A program made the position numbers and the translations under genes. Below are positions 24,702 through 33,718 of a stretch of DNA of 64,000 nucleotides, piece after piece. A model generated the notes under the pieces. It worked only from the letters and a program-made list of their open reading frames with translations, was not told where the DNA came from and did not search any database. Each line of letters begins with the position of its first letter. Position 1 is the first letter of the stretch. The stretch lies in assembly GCA_945871905.1 (NCBI GenBank), contig CAMBXL010000002.1, positions 1 to 64,000 on the forward strand, read 5' to 3'. This DNA comes from Chitinophaga pinensis (GTDB taxonomy: Bacteria > Bacteroidota > Bacteroidia > NS11-12g > UBA955).

Positions 24702-25688
24702 TTACTTTTTCCCAAAATCCCTGCCGTGTGGCTCTTCGTACCAACGCTCTTTGGGTAAAGATTTAAAGTATTCGTAAGTGATTCTTAAACCTTCTTCTCT
24801 GCTTACTTTTGGTTCCCAATTTAACAATGATTTGGCTTTTGTGGTGTCAGGTTTTCTTTGCTTAGGGTCGTCTTGTGGTAAAGGCTTGTAAACCACTTTT
24901 TGTGAGGTTCCTGTTAATTTGATAATCTCTTCCGCAAATTCATTAATGGTAATTTCGTTCGGGTTACCTATGTTCACAGGCGTAGCACAATCACTCATTA
25001 ACAAGCGGTAAATCCCTTCGATTAAATCATCTACATAACAAAAAGAACGTGTTTGACTGCCATCACCAAAAGCGGTTAAATCCTCTCCTCTTAATGCTTG
25101 TCCAATAAATGCAGGCAACACTCTACCGTCATTCAGTCGCATACGTGGACCATACGTATTAAAAATCCTTACAATACGGGTTTCCAAACCATGATAAGTG
25201 TGATAAGCCATGGTCATTGCCTCCTGAAATCTTTTGGCTTCATCGTAAACCCCTCTAGGGCCTACAGGATTAACATTGCCCCAATATTCTTCGTTTTGAG
25301 GATGAACCAAAGGATCTCCATAAACTTCACTTGTTGAAGCCACTAAAATTCTTGCGTTTTTAGCTTTTGCCAATCCCAATAAATTATGTGTTCCTAACGA
25401 ACCCACTTTTAAGGTTTGAATAGGGATTTTTAAGTAATCTATTGGACTTGCAGGTGAGGCAAAATGCAGAATATAATCTAAGTCGCCAGGCACATGCACA
25501 AACTTGGAAACATCGTGGTGGTAAAACTCAAAGTTTTTAAGTTTGAATAAATGTTCTATGTTTCTTAAATCACCAGTGATTAAGTTATCCATAGCCATTA
25601 CATGGCAATTTTCTTTGATAAACCTATCGCAAAGGTGCGAACCTAAAAAACCTGCTGCACCTGTTATTAATACCCTTTTTTGACTCAT
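24702..25688 (-). CDS. UDP-glucuronate decarboxylase (UDP-xylose synthase), extended SDR
   Basis: 328 residues. The NAD-binding Rossmann motif is [16 protein letters not shown] at the N-terminus. The catalytic region has STSEVYGDP and the YxxxK dyad in [11 protein letters not shown]. The UXS-specific stretch [26 protein letters not shown] is present. It converts UDP-glucuronate to UDP-xylose (through the 4-keto intermediate) for surface polysaccharides. The Ugd enzyme encoded just upstream in the same operon (6-base gap) makes its substrate, which supports the call. Last gene of the cassette, ending at the shared terminator. Confidence 0.92.
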   Translation of the reverse strand: MSQKRVLITGAAGFLGSHLCDRFIKENCHVMAMDNLITGDLRNIEHLFKLKNFEFYHHDVSKFVHVPGDLDYILHFASPASPIDYLKIPIQTLKVGSLGTHNLLGLAKAKNARILVASTSEVYGDPLVHPQNEEYWGNVNPVGPRGVYDEAKRFQEAMTMAYHTYHGLETRIVRIFNTYGPRMRLNDGRVLPAFIGQALRGEDLTAFGDGSQTRSFCYVDDLIEGIYRLLMSDCATPVNIGNPNEITINEFAEEIIKLTGTSQKVVYKPLPQDDPKQRKPDTTKAKSLLNWEPKVSREEGLRITYEYFKSLPKERWYEEPHGRDFGKK

Positions 25689-25694
25689 TTTTTC

Positions 25695-27017
25695 TTAATT
25701 AACTATTTCTCTACCAATACATTCATAGTGATACCCCAAGGCTTTCATTTCTTGTGGCTCATAAATATTTCTACCATCAAAAATAACTTTATTGTTTAAT
25801 GATGCTGAAATTTTATCAAAATCTGGTGAGCGGAATTCAGGCCACTCGGTAACGATAACCAAAGCATCTGAATGAGACAATGCAGCATATTGATCATCAA
25901 AGTAAGTGATTCTATCACCTAAAATTCTTTGAGCTTCATGCATAGCAACAGGGTCGTAAGCCAATACTTTTGCGCCTGCTTTTAATAATTGGTCTATCAA
26001 CACCAAACTTGGCGCTTCACGCATGTCGTCTGTTTTAGGTTTAAATGAAAGACCCCACAAAGTGATAGTTTTACCGTTCAAATCGCCTAGATAACGTTTT
26101 AGCTTCGTAAACATCACATGTTTTTGACCATCATTGACGTCTTCAACTGCTTTCAACACTTTCATATCGTAACCATTTTCATTGGCAGTTTTTATTAATG
26201 CTTTCACATCCTTAGGAAAACAACTTCCACCGTATCCAATACCAGGATAGATGAACTTATGTCCAATTCTGGTATCACTGCCTATTCCTTTACGAACCAT
26301 ATTCACATCTGCACCCATTAGTTCACACAAATTTGCAATGTCATTCATAAAACTAATTTTGGTTGCCAACATACTATTTGCAGCATATTTGGTCATTTCA
26401 GCACTTGGAATATCCATAAAAATACATGGATGACCATTTAATAAAAATGGTTTGTATAACCTTTGTAATACTTCTTCTGATTTATCGCTTTCTACCCCAA
26501 TAACTATTCTGTCTGGCTTCATAAAGTCATCTATCGCAGCACCCTCTTTCAAGAATTCAGGATTACTTGCCACATCAAAACTTAAGTTTGAATTCCTTAA
26601 AGCCAAGGCCTCCGAAACTGCCTTTTTAACTTTTTGGGCAGTCCCAACTGGCACTGTACTTTTGGTGACTACCACCAAGTAATCTGTCATGTATTTTCCA
26701 ATATCATTGGCTACACCTAATACATACTTTAAGTCGGCACTTCCATCTTCTTCAGGAGGCGTTCCTACTGCAATAAAAGCAGCTTCACACCCTTGAATAC
26801 TTGACTGCAAATCGGTTGAAAACTGTAAACGCCCTTTGTCAAAATTACGCTTAACCATTTCATCTAAACCAGGTTCATAAATAGGCAAAATACCTTGTTT
26901 TAAATTCTCGATTTTCTTTTGGTCAATATCAATACAAACAACATTGATGCCTACTTCGGCAAAACATGTGCCTGTTACCAAACCTACATATCCCGTTCCT
27001 ACAACTGCAATTTTCAT
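25695..27017 (-). CDS. ugd: UDP-glucose 6-dehydrogenase
   Basis: 440 residues. N-terminal NAD domain VVGTGYVGLVTGTCFAEVGINVVCID, then GTPPEEDGSADL and KSTVPVGTA. Catalytic cysteine in GYGGSCFPKDVKAL. C-terminal domain WGLSFKPKTDDMREAPS and FDGRNIYEP. It oxidises UDP-glucose to UDP-glucuronate with two NAD+. It overlaps the start of the DegT gene end by 4 bases (ATGA type) and is followed by UXS, giving UDP-glucose to UDP-glucuronate to UDP-xylose in one operon. Length normal. Confidence 0.95.
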   Translation of the reverse strand: MKIAVVGTGYVGLVTGTCFAEVGINVVCIDIDQKKIENLKQGILPIYEPGLDEMVKRNFDKGRLQFSTDLQSSIQGCEAAFIAVGTPPEEDGSADLKYVLGVANDIGKYMTDYLVVVTKSTVPVGTAQKVKKAVSEALALRNSNLSFDVASNPEFLKEGAAIDDFMKPDRIVIGVESDKSEEVLQRLYKPFLLNGHPCIFMDIPSAEMTKYAANSMLATKISFMNDIANLCELMGADVNMVRKGIGSDTRIGHKFIYPGIGYGGSCFPKDVKALIKTANENGYDMKVLKAVEDVNDGQKHVMFTKLKRYLGDLNGKTITLWGLSFKPKTDDMREAPSLVLIDQLLKAGAKVLAYDPVAMHEAQRILGDRITYFDDQYAALSHSDALVIVTEWPEFRSPDFDKISASLNNKVIFDGRNIYEPQEMKALGYHYECIGREIVN

Positions 27018-28132
27018 TTTTTAAAATATTTTAATACGTTTTCTATAATAAATTCAATTTGTTCTTGTTCCATGTCTGTGCCTATTGGCAAACTAACAAC
27101 ACAAGTGCTCAATACTTCTGAGTGAGGCAATTGTATGTCTTGCAAGTAAGCGGTTTGCTTATACAATGGCAATGGATAATATATCATGGTAGGAATTCCT
27201 ACTTTTTGAAGCGTGTCTCTAAAATGGGGAATATCGACATCGCACATTTGAAGCGTGTACTGATGAAACACATGTGTTGAGCTTGAATTTCTAGAAGGTG
27301 CTTTAATGTTAGGATGGTTTGCAAATGCTGCGTCGTATTGATTGGCTACATTTCTTCTTTCCTTATTGAACTCATCCAAATATTGCAACTTAACTTTTAA
27401 TATGGCCGCTTGCAAAGTATCCAAACGTGAATTTACTCCAACCACATCGTGAATATACTTCACCTTTTGACCGTGATTGGCAATCATTTTCAACTTTTCA
27501 CCAAGGGCATCGTTATTGGTATAAATAGCACCACCATCTCCATAACAACCCAAATTTTTGGAAGGGAAAAAAGAAGTTGTGCCAATATCGCCAATCGTTC
27601 CTGATTTCATTACTTTACCGTTAGAAAAAGTATAATCAGCACCTATGGATTGGGCATTGTCTTCTATCACATACAAATGATGTTTTTGGGCAATGGCCAT
27701 TATCGCTTCCATATCTGCACATTGTCCGTATAAATGTACAGGAGCAATGACTTTGGTTTGTGGTGTTATTAATGCTTCTATTTGATTAACATCAACCGTA
27801 AAAGTATCCAAATTAACATCGCAATAAACAGGCTTTAAGTGAAGTAATAAACACACTTCAGCCAAAGCAATGTATGAAAATCCTGGCGTAATAACTTCAC
27901 TCCCAATAGGCAAATCCAAAGCCATTAATGCAATTTGTAATGCATCGGTTCCATTGGCACATGGTATAACGTGTTTGGCACCAAGGTATTGACTTAAATC
28001 GTTTGCAAAAGCTTTTACATCGGGGCCATTTATATAGGCAGCTTTATCTAAAACTTGTTGAATAGAAGCATCAATTTCCGGTTTTAATCGCGCATATTGA
28101 CTGGCCAAATCAACCATTTGTATCGGTTTCAT
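27014..28132 (-). CDS. DegT/DnrJ/EryC1/StrS family sugar aminotransferase
   Basis: 372-residue PLP enzyme. It shows the ANGTDALQIALMALDLPIGSEVITPGF substrate/cofactor region, EDNAQSIGADY (the Asp that binds the pyridine nitrogen), and the Schiff-base lysine in TTSFFPSKNLGCYGDGGAI, followed by NHGQKVKYIHDVVGVNSRLD. It transfers an amino group to a keto-sugar nucleotide for O-antigen or capsule. It is the first gene of the ugd-UXS operon. A 4-keto sugar made in the pathway would be a natural substrate, but the exact sugar cannot be read from sequence. A perfect -7 element (28152-28159, minus) precedes it. Confidence 0.92.
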   Translation of the reverse strand: MKPIQMVDLASQYARLKPEIDASIQQVLDKAAYINGPDVKAFANDLSQYLGAKHVIPCANGTDALQIALMALDLPIGSEVITPGFSYIALAEVCLLLHLKPVYCDVNLDTFTVDVNQIEALITPQTKVIAPVHLYGQCADMEAIMAIAQKHHLYVIEDNAQSIGADYTFSNGKVMKSGTIGDIGTTSFFPSKNLGCYGDGGAIYTNNDALGEKLKMIANHGQKVKYIHDVVGVNSRLDTLQAAILKVKLQYLDEFNKERRNVANQYDAAFANHPNIKAPSRNSSSTHVFHQYTLQMCDVDIPHFRDTLQKVGIPTMIYYPLPLYKQTAYLQDIQLPHSEVLSTCVVSLPIGTDMEQEQIEFIIENVLKYFKK

Positions 28133-28151
28133 TTTTACTTTTTTTTGCGAG

Positions 28152-28159
28152 CAAAGATA
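28152..28159 (-). promoter_or_regulatory. -7 promoter element of the DegT-ugd-UXS operon
   Basis: On the minus strand TATCTTTG matches TAnnTTTG perfectly, 19 bases before the ATG at 28132. No clear -33 element is seen. Confidence 0.55.
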
Positions 28160-28301
28160 ATAGTTAACTTGAAAAATTTAACACTGAAGTTTTAATGTTT
28201 CATTACAATTTTAACAAGATTTAAAAGTGAGCATAAACATGACCTTCATCAGTTTCCCATTTTATGTGACTTTAATCACACTAGCACTTTTCTCAATGAG
28301 G

Positions 28302-28309
28302 TATTTTTG
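28302..28309 (+). promoter_or_regulatory. -7 promoter element of the MBL/rhodanese gene
   Basis: TATTTTTG is a perfect match, 25 bases before the ATG at 28335. Confidence 0.5.
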
Positions 28310-28334
28310 CTTCAATTATTAAAAGATTTATCTT

Positions 28335-29747
28335 ATGAAATTAGAACAAATTTATACCGGATGTATTGCACACGCTGCATACTACTTAGAAAGCAATGGT
28401 GAAGTCGCTATTTTTGACCCTCTAAGAGAAGTTCAACCATACATCGATCAAGCACTTAAAAACAATGCTCAAATTAAGTATGTTTTTGAAACCCACTTTC
28501 ATGCTGATTTTGTGAGTGGTCATTTAGATTTGGCTAAGAAAACTGGCGCTTCAATCGTTTATGGACCAACGGCTAAACCTAGTTTTGATGCCATAGTGGC
28601 CGAGGATAATCAAATCTTTAAGGTTGGCAACTGCCAAGTAAAAGCCATTCATACCCCTGGACATACAATGGAAAGTACTTGCTATTTAATCATTGATGAA
28701 AACGGCAAAGAACATTGCATTATTACTGGTGACACTTTGTTTATTGGCGATGTGGGTCGTCCTGATTTGGCGCAACATGTTATTGCTGACCTTACAGAAG
28801 AGAAACTAGCCGCACATTTATTTGAGTCTTTGCGCAACAAAATAATGCCTTTGAGTGATGATTTAATCGTTTATCCAAATCATGGTGCTGGTAGTGCGTG
28901 CGGTAAAAAAATGAGCAAAGAAACCACAGACACATTGGGCAATCAGAAAAAAACAAACTATGCCCTTAGACCTGACATGACTAAAGAGGAGTTTATCAAA
29001 GAATTATTGACTGGTTTGACAGCCCCTCCAGGCTATTTCCCAAAAAATGTTTTGATGAATATTCAAGGATACGAAAGTTTGGATACTGTGATGGAAAGAG
29101 GTGACAAGCCTATGGATGCTAACACTTTTGAATTGGTGGCCAACGAAACTGGTGCTTTGGTTCTAGACACAAGAGATGCCAATGATTTTGCAAAAGGTTT
29201 TATCCCTAATAGCATCAATATTGGTTTAGAAGGCAGCTTTGCCATGTGGGTTGGCGAAATGATAAAAGACATCAAACAAGAAATTCTTTTGGTTACAGAT
29301 TTGGGTAAAGAAGAAGAAGCAATTATCAGACTTTCTAGAGTTGGTTACGACCACACAATCGGGTATTTGAAAGGTGGTTTTGACACTTGGAAACAAGCAG
29401 GCAATATAATAGATAGCGTTGAGAGAATAAGTGCTGTAGAACTTGAACAAAAAGTAAATGAATTTTGTTGCATCATTGATGTCAGAAAAAAGAGCGAATA
29501 CGATTCAGAGCATGTGCAAGGGGCGATTAATATTCCTTTGAACGACATTAACAATCATTTGTCATCCTTTCCCAAAGACAAAAGATTTGCATTACATTGT
29601 GCAGGTGGTTACAGAAGTATGATAGCAGCAGCCATTTTGAAGCAAAGAGGTTGGGAAAACTTTGTAGATATTAAAGAAGGATTTGCGGGCATTAAAACAA
29701 CTGGTTTACCAGTAACAGAATATGTTTGCCCAAGTACGTTATTGTAA
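28335..29747 (+). CDS. Metallo-beta-lactamase-fold hydrolase with two rhodanese domains
   Basis: 470 residues in three modules. The MBL domain (about 1-240) has THFHADFVSGH, HTPGHTMEST, GDTLFIGDVGRPD and a final PNHGAGS, the pattern of persulfide dioxygenase/ETHE1-like enzymes. Rhodanese 1 (about 265-355) has LLVTDLGKEEEAI in place of a Cys loop and so is catalytically silent. Rhodanese 2 (about 365-460) keeps the active cysteine in LHCAGGYRS. The layout resembles CstB/BlH proteins that oxidise persulfide sulfur. A role in sulfide or persulfide detoxification is inferred. It ends at a bidirectional terminator. Confidence 0.88.
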   Translation: MKLEQIYTGCIAHAAYYLESNGEVAIFDPLREVQPYIDQALKNNAQIKYVFETHFHADFVSGHLDLAKKTGASIVYGPTAKPSFDAIVAEDNQIFKVGNCQVKAIHTPGHTMESTCYLIIDENGKEHCIITGDTLFIGDVGRPDLAQHVIADLTEEKLAAHLFESLRNKIMPLSDDLIVYPNHGAGSACGKKMSKETTDTLGNQKKTNYALRPDMTKEEFIKELLTGLTAPPGYFPKNVLMNIQGYESLDTVMERGDKPMDANTFELVANETGALVLDTRDANDFAKGFIPNSINIGLEGSFAMWVGEMIKDIKQEILLVTDLGKEEEAIIRLSRVGYDHTIGYLKGGFDTWKQAGNIIDSVERISAVELEQKVNEFCCIIDVRKKSEYDSEHVQGAINIPLNDINNHLSSFPKDKRFALHCAGGYRSMIAAAILKQRGWENFVDIKEGFAGIKTTGLPVTEYVCPSTLL

Positions 29748-29765
29748 CACATAAAACAAACTACA

Positions 29766-29796
29766 TAAAAAAAGCCCCGAAATATCGGGGCTTTTC
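29766..29796. terminator. Bidirectional rho-independent terminator
   Basis: GCCCCGA (29774-29780) pairs with TCGGGGC (29785-29791) around AATA, with an A run on the left and T run on the right. It serves the MBL/rhodanese gene and the convergent tsf operon. Confidence 0.9.
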
Positions 29797-29817
29797 AATT
29801 AAATATTGTTTGTTTGA

Positions 29818-30654
29818 TTAAGCGCCTAAAGCTACTCTTTTAAAACTTTTTACTACTAAGCCAGCTTCTGTATCAGCAAGCATTTTAGCGATTGTTTTAG
29901 AACTGTCTTTAACAAATTCTTGATTCAATAAAGTGTATTCTTTGTAAAACTTATTCAATCGACCTTGAGCAATTTTTTCAGCCATTTCTGCAGGTTTACC
30001 TTCAGCTATAGCTTGTTCTTTACCAACTTCAATTTCTCTAGTGATAACATCTTGAGGAACTTCTGATTCGTTTAATGCGATTGGGTTCATCGCTGCAATT
30101 TGCATTGCAGTATCTTTTCCAGCAGCAATATTAGCTTCTGAAGGTGCGTTGTTTAGTTCAACCAAAACACCCATTCTGTTTCCAGCGTGAATGTATGGAA
30201 CAATGTTTTCACCTTTTACTAACTCATATTTAGAAACTTCCATTTTTTCACCTGTTTTACCCATCATATCAAGCAAGGCTTGTTCGATAGTTAAACCATT
30301 AACTGTTGAAGCAACTAAAGCTTCTATATCATTAGGGTGAGTAGATAAAGCTTGATTGGCAATCATATTGGCAAAAGCAACGAAATCTTCGTTTTTAGCT
30401 ACGAAATCAGTTTCGCAGTTTAATTCAATGATAACACCTACTTTTTTATCTTCACTTGTTAGGGCAATTACTGCACCTTCTTTTGCTGATCTATCGGCTC
30501 TGTTTAAGGAAATCTTTTGACCTTTTTTTCTAAGAAAATCAACGGCTGCGTCAAAATCACCATTGGTTTCAGTAAGGGCTTTTTTGCAATCCATCATACC
30601 GGCACCTGTCATCTGACGGAGTTTGTTTACATCTGCTGCACTAATTGTTGACAT
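29818..30654 (-). CDS. tsf: Translation elongation factor Ts
   Basis: 278 residues. Guanine nucleotide exchange factor for EF-Tu. The UBA-like N-terminus ADVNKLRQMTGAGMMDCKKALTETNGDFDAAVDFLRKKG with the MTGAGMMDCKKAL signature is followed by ELNCETDFVAKNEDF (TDFV motif contacting EF-Tu). The coiled-coil/C-terminal module ends VVKSFKRVALGA. Last gene of the rplM-rpsI-rpsB-tsf ribosomal operon. Length typical for Bacteroidota. Confidence 0.97.
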   Translation of the reverse strand: MSTISAADVNKLRQMTGAGMMDCKKALTETNGDFDAAVDFLRKKGQKISLNRADRSAKEGAVIALTSEDKKVGVIIELNCETDFVAKNEDFVAFANMIANQALSTHPNDIEALVASTVNGLTIEQALLDMMGKTGEKMEVSKYELVKGENIVPYIHAGNRMGVLVELNNAPSEANIAAGKDTAMQIAAMNPIALNESEVPQDVITREIEVGKEQAIAEGKPAEMAEKIAQGRLNKFYKEYTLLNQEFVKDSSKTIAKMLADTEAGLVVKSFKRVALGA

Positions 30655-30712
30655 ATAAATAAAATATTAAAACTTTTAAGGGGTATAAAACGTAATTATG
30701 AAAGAAATAAAA

Positions 30713-31459
30713 TTAAGCTTCAGCTGCTTCTTTTTCTACTTTAGATTTCTCTATTTCAACAGCATCTTTCTCTTTTTTTCTATCCATTTGACCTTCTTCA
30801 ATTGCTTTAAGAATTTCACCAACAATTAAATTGATTGATTTTGAAGAGTCATCATTTGCAGGAATTGCAAAATCGATATTGCTTGGATCACTATTGGTAT
30901 CAACCATAGCGATAGTAGGAATATTTAATTTGATTGCTTCTGCTACAGCTAAGTGTTCTTTTTTAACATCAACGATGAACAATGCTGAAGGTAATTTTGC
31001 CATATCAGCAACACCACCAAGAACAGAAATAAGCTTTGCTTTTTCACGCTCTAACATTAATTTTTCTTTTTTATTGATATTAGCGTAAGTTCCATCATTG
31101 GCCATTTTGTCAATGGTTTGCATTTTTTTGATAGACTTTCTAACTGTTGCGAAGTTTGTTAACATACCACCCAACCATCTTTCTGTTACGAAAGGCATAC
31201 CTGCTTGTTTGGCAGCTTCTTGGATAATATCTTTTGCTTGTTTTTTCGTAGCAACAAACATGATTTTTTTACCAGATTTAACAAAATTTCTAACAGCAGA
31301 AGTTGCTTCGTCTAACTTCTGTCCTGTTTTGTTTAAATCGATGATATGAATACCATCTTGTTCCATGAATATGTATGGAGCCATTTTCGGATTCCATTTG
31401 CGAGTAAGGTGTCCAAAGTGACATCCTGCTTCCAATAATTGTTCTTTTGATACTGACAT
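30713..31459 (-). CDS. rpsB: 30S ribosomal protein uS2
   Basis: 248 residues. uS2 signatures: LLEAGCHFGHLTRKWNPKMAPYIF at the start, PFVTERWLGGMLTNFATVRKSIKKM in the middle and ALFIVDVKKEHLAVAEAIKLNIPTIAMVDTNSDP later. The C-terminal tail is Lys/Glu-rich. It lies between rpsI (12-base gap) and tsf (58-base gap). In many bacteria S2 represses its own operon through the 5' region; no such element is evident here because rpsB is internal. Confidence 0.97.
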   Translation of the reverse strand: MSVSKEQLLEAGCHFGHLTRKWNPKMAPYIFMEQDGIHIIDLNKTGQKLDEATSAVRNFVKSGKKIMFVATKKQAKDIIQEAAKQAGMPFVTERWLGGMLTNFATVRKSIKKMQTIDKMANDGTYANINKKEKLMLEREKAKLISVLGGVADMAKLPSALFIVDVKKEHLAVAEAIKLNIPTIAMVDTNSDPSNIDFAIPANDDSSKSINLIVGEILKAIEEGQMDRKKEKDAVEIEKSKVEKEAAEA

Positions 31460-31471
31460 CTGTACGGTGTA

Positions 31472-31858
31472 TTAGCGTTTGCTGAATTGAAATCTTTTTC
31501 TTGCTTTCTTTTGACCTGGTTTTTTTCTTTCAACCATTCTATCATCTCTTGTCAATAAACCGTGTGGTTTCAAAAGTGGTCTGTTCTCAGGGTTTATTTC
31601 ACACAATGACTTGGAGATAGCTAAACGAATAGCCTCTGCTTGTCCTGTAACTCCTCCACCATCAACATTTACTTTGATAGCAAATTTGCCTACATTGTCT
31701 GTCAATTGCAAAGGTTGTAAAACCTTAGACTGATTAACGATTGTAGTGAAATAAGCATCATACGGTTTGTTGTTGATGATTATGTCGCCATTGCCATCTT
31801 GAACGTAAATTCTAGCAACTGCTGTTTTTCTTCTTCCTGATTTATTTGTAACTTCCAT
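31472..31858 (-). CDS. rpsI: 30S ribosomal protein uS9
   Basis: 128 residues with the uS9 pattern SGRRKTAVARIYVQDGNGDI, AIRLAISKSLCEINPENRPLLKPHGLLTRDDRMVERKKPGQKKARKRFQFSKR at the end. The basic C-terminus reaches the ribosomal P site; the last residues KRFQFSKR are conserved. It lies 17 bases after rplM, with which it is nearly always paired. Confidence 0.97.
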   Translation of the reverse strand: MEVTNKSGRRKTAVARIYVQDGNGDIIINNKPYDAYFTTIVNQSKVLQPLQLTDNVGKFAIKVNVDGGGVTGQAEAIRLAISKSLCEINPENRPLLKPHGLLTRDDRMVERKKPGQKKARKRFQFSKR

Positions 31859-31875
31859 GTATTAAATTTGATGGA

Positions 31876-32322
31876 TTATTTAATGGTTAATTCTTTTGGT
31901 TGTTGAGCTTGGTGAGGATGTTGGTCAGCATCATAAACAAATAGATTTCTGAACATTTCTCTACCCAATCTGCTTTTCGGCAACATGCCTTTAACAGCTT
32001 CTTCTAGCAATGCAATTGGCTTTTTGTTTACCAAATCAGAAGCACTTACTCTTTTTTGACCACCTGGGTAGCCTGAGTAAGTAATGTATTCTTTGTCTTG
32101 TAACTTAGTACCTGACAATTTTACTTTTCCTGCATTTAGAACAATTACACAATCTCCATTGTCTGAATGGGGAGTGTAATCTGTTTTGTTCTTGCCAATT
32201 AAGGCTGCAGCTATCTGTGAGGCTAGTCTGCCTAGAACTTTATCACTTGCATCTACCACGTACCAGTTCTTTTGAATGGTTGCTTTGTTGGCGTATACGG
32301 TTTTGTAACTTATTGAATCCAC
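31876..32322 (-). CDS. rplM: 50S ribosomal protein uL13
   Basis: 148 residues. YVVDASDKVLGRLASQIAAALIGKNKTDYTPHSDNGDCVIVLNAGKVKLSG and AVKGMLPKSRLGREMFRNLFVYDADQHPHQAQQPKEL are typical of uL13. First gene of the operon rplM-rpsI-rpsB-tsf, served by a well-formed promoter at 32352-32383 on the minus strand. Confidence 0.97.
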   Translation of the reverse strand: MDSISYKTVYANKATIQKNWYVVDASDKVLGRLASQIAAALIGKNKTDYTPHSDNGDCVIVLNAGKVKLSGTKLQDKEYITYSGYPGGQKRVSASDLVNKKPIALLEEAVKGMLPKSRLGREMFRNLFVYDADQHPHQAQQPKELTIK

Positions 32323-32351
32323 GTCTGTATGTTGATAAATTTTTGGGAGCG

Positions 32352-32383
32352 CAAAATTAGATAATCATATTGAGAATACCAAA
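32352..32383 (-). promoter_or_regulatory. Promoter of the rplM-rpsI-rpsB-tsf operon
   Basis: On the minus strand, TTTG (32383-32380), a 20-base spacer and TAATTTTG (32359-32352) form a full Bacteroidota sigma-A promoter, 29 bases before the rplM start. This is the best-formed promoter in the window, as expected for a ribosomal operon. Confidence 0.72.
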
Positions 32384-32397
32384 CAGTCTTGTAAAAT

Positions 32398-33516
32398 TTA
32401 TTTGATTTTTTCTTCAATTTCTTTGTAAACCCTTATCAATACACGTTTCTGAGACTCCCAATCATAATGTTTTTTTACAGCTAACTTTCCGTTTTCTGAC
32501 ATTTGTTCAGTTTTTAGTACATCCCTGTGTATTGTTTCTATTGCCTCTCCTATCTCATGACTGTCTCTTGGTGATACACAAAGACCACATTGATTGCCCT
32601 CCACTACTTCTTTGTACAATGAAAATGAGGAGGTAATTATAGGCAAACCAACTGCCATGTATTCAAATAACTTGGTCGGATAACTCTCCATAGAATTTTT
32701 CATCGGCCATATGATACACATCCCTATGTCCATTTTCTCGGCCAATGCATATCCGTCCTCTAATCTCTTCCTTCCATAAAAATGCAACTGTCCTTTAATG
32801 TCGTCATAATAATCTAATTTTTTTATTTTGGCTGACAAATCGGAATACAACTCCCCTACCACATGAAAATGAACATTCATCCCTTTTGCCTTTAACTGCT
32901 TTATACTTTCTATAATCTCTAAAATACCCCTATTTTCTAATACAATACCTATGTAAAACAAGTTCAACTGCTGTTTAAATTCTTTCTTTTGGAATTTATC
33001 AAAAAAATTAATGTCACAATAATTGAGCACCACCGAATAATTAGCCTTTAACAACTCATACCTTTTTTGATAACTCTTCTCAGCCAAAATCACATGAAAT
33101 CTCTTGACAGCCATTTTCTCAAAAAAATTAAAAATCTTATATGCCATTTTCTGATTCCTAATCCATGGTTTGTCAAAAATATCCTCAGCTATGTTTTCGT
33201 GTACATCATAAATTACTTTTTTACCAAACATTGACAACAAAATACCACAAGGAATTAATTCAGGATCGTGAAAATGATAAATACTAGCTCTCTGTTTGAT
33301 TGCTTTAAAAAACATCAATAACCACGAAAATAAAACCCTAACATTCCTGTTTCGAAAAACTTTAAATGGAATAATATGAACCCCATTTACTGTCTCCTTT
33401 TGGGGATGGTGTGCTATTAAAGTCACTTCATAGTCCTCTTTTAATGCCTGACACATTTTATAAAAAATCCTAGTATCCATTGCATAATGGACCGAACTTA
33501 AATGGCAAACTTTCAT
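32398..33516 (-). CDS. Family 4 glycosyltransferase
   Basis: 372 residues from the ATG at 33516 (MKVCHLSSVHYAMDTRIFYKMC). GT-B fold: N-terminal acceptor domain with YHFHDPELIPCGILLSMFGKKVIYDVHENIAEDIF, and a C-terminal nucleotide-sugar domain with LFYIGIVLENRGILEIIESI, KLFEYMAVGLPIITSSF and the GT4 Glu motif region. It is likely to build a surface polysaccharide. An in-frame TTG at 33537 would add seven residues. I rejected it because a perfect -7 element (33535-33542) overlaps it. Divergent from sdhC. Confidence 0.9.
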   Translation of the reverse strand: MKVCHLSSVHYAMDTRIFYKMCQALKEDYEVTLIAHHPQKETVNGVHIIPFKVFRNRNVRVLFSWLLMFFKAIKQRASIYHFHDPELIPCGILLSMFGKKVIYDVHENIAEDIFDKPWIRNQKMAYKIFNFFEKMAVKRFHVILAEKSYQKRYELLKANYSVVLNYCDINFFDKFQKKEFKQQLNLFYIGIVLENRGILEIIESIKQLKAKGMNVHFHVVGELYSDLSAKIKKLDYYDDIKGQLHFYGRKRLEDGYALAEKMDIGMCIIWPMKNSMESYPTKLFEYMAVGLPIITSSFSLYKEVVEGNQCGLCVSPRDSHEIGEAIETIHRDVLKTEQMSENGKLAVKKHYDWESQKRVLIRVYKEIEEKIK

Positions 33517-33534
33517 TTTTAGAGACAAGGGCGG

Positions 33535-33542
33535 CAAATATA
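33535..33542 (-). promoter_or_regulatory. -7 promoter element of the GT4 gene
   Basis: TATATTTG on the minus strand, 18 bases upstream of the ATG at 33516; it decides between the ATG and the earlier TTG. Confidence 0.55.
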
Positions 33543-33681
33543 ATGTTAATATTGATAATAATCCATTCTGCTACTTTATTAATACTCTCATTATCAAACA
33601 AAACATAATGCCTTTTAATGGGTTTATTGTATTAAAGTAAATAAGTATTATTATTTAGAACGATTATAAGAAATAAAATAA

Positions 33682-33689
33682 TAATTTTG
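33682..33689 (+). promoter_or_regulatory. -7 promoter element of the sdh operon
   Basis: TAATTTTG matches TAnnTTTG, 29 bases before the sdhC ATG at 33719. The -33 element is not obvious. Confidence 0.5.
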
Positions 33690-33718
33690 CACCTCAAATA
33701 TAATTACAAATAAAAGAT

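Noticed and set aside
33517-33537. TTG start for the GT4 gene
   Set aside because: The -7 element (33535-33542) overlaps it and the ATG at 33516 starts the domain.
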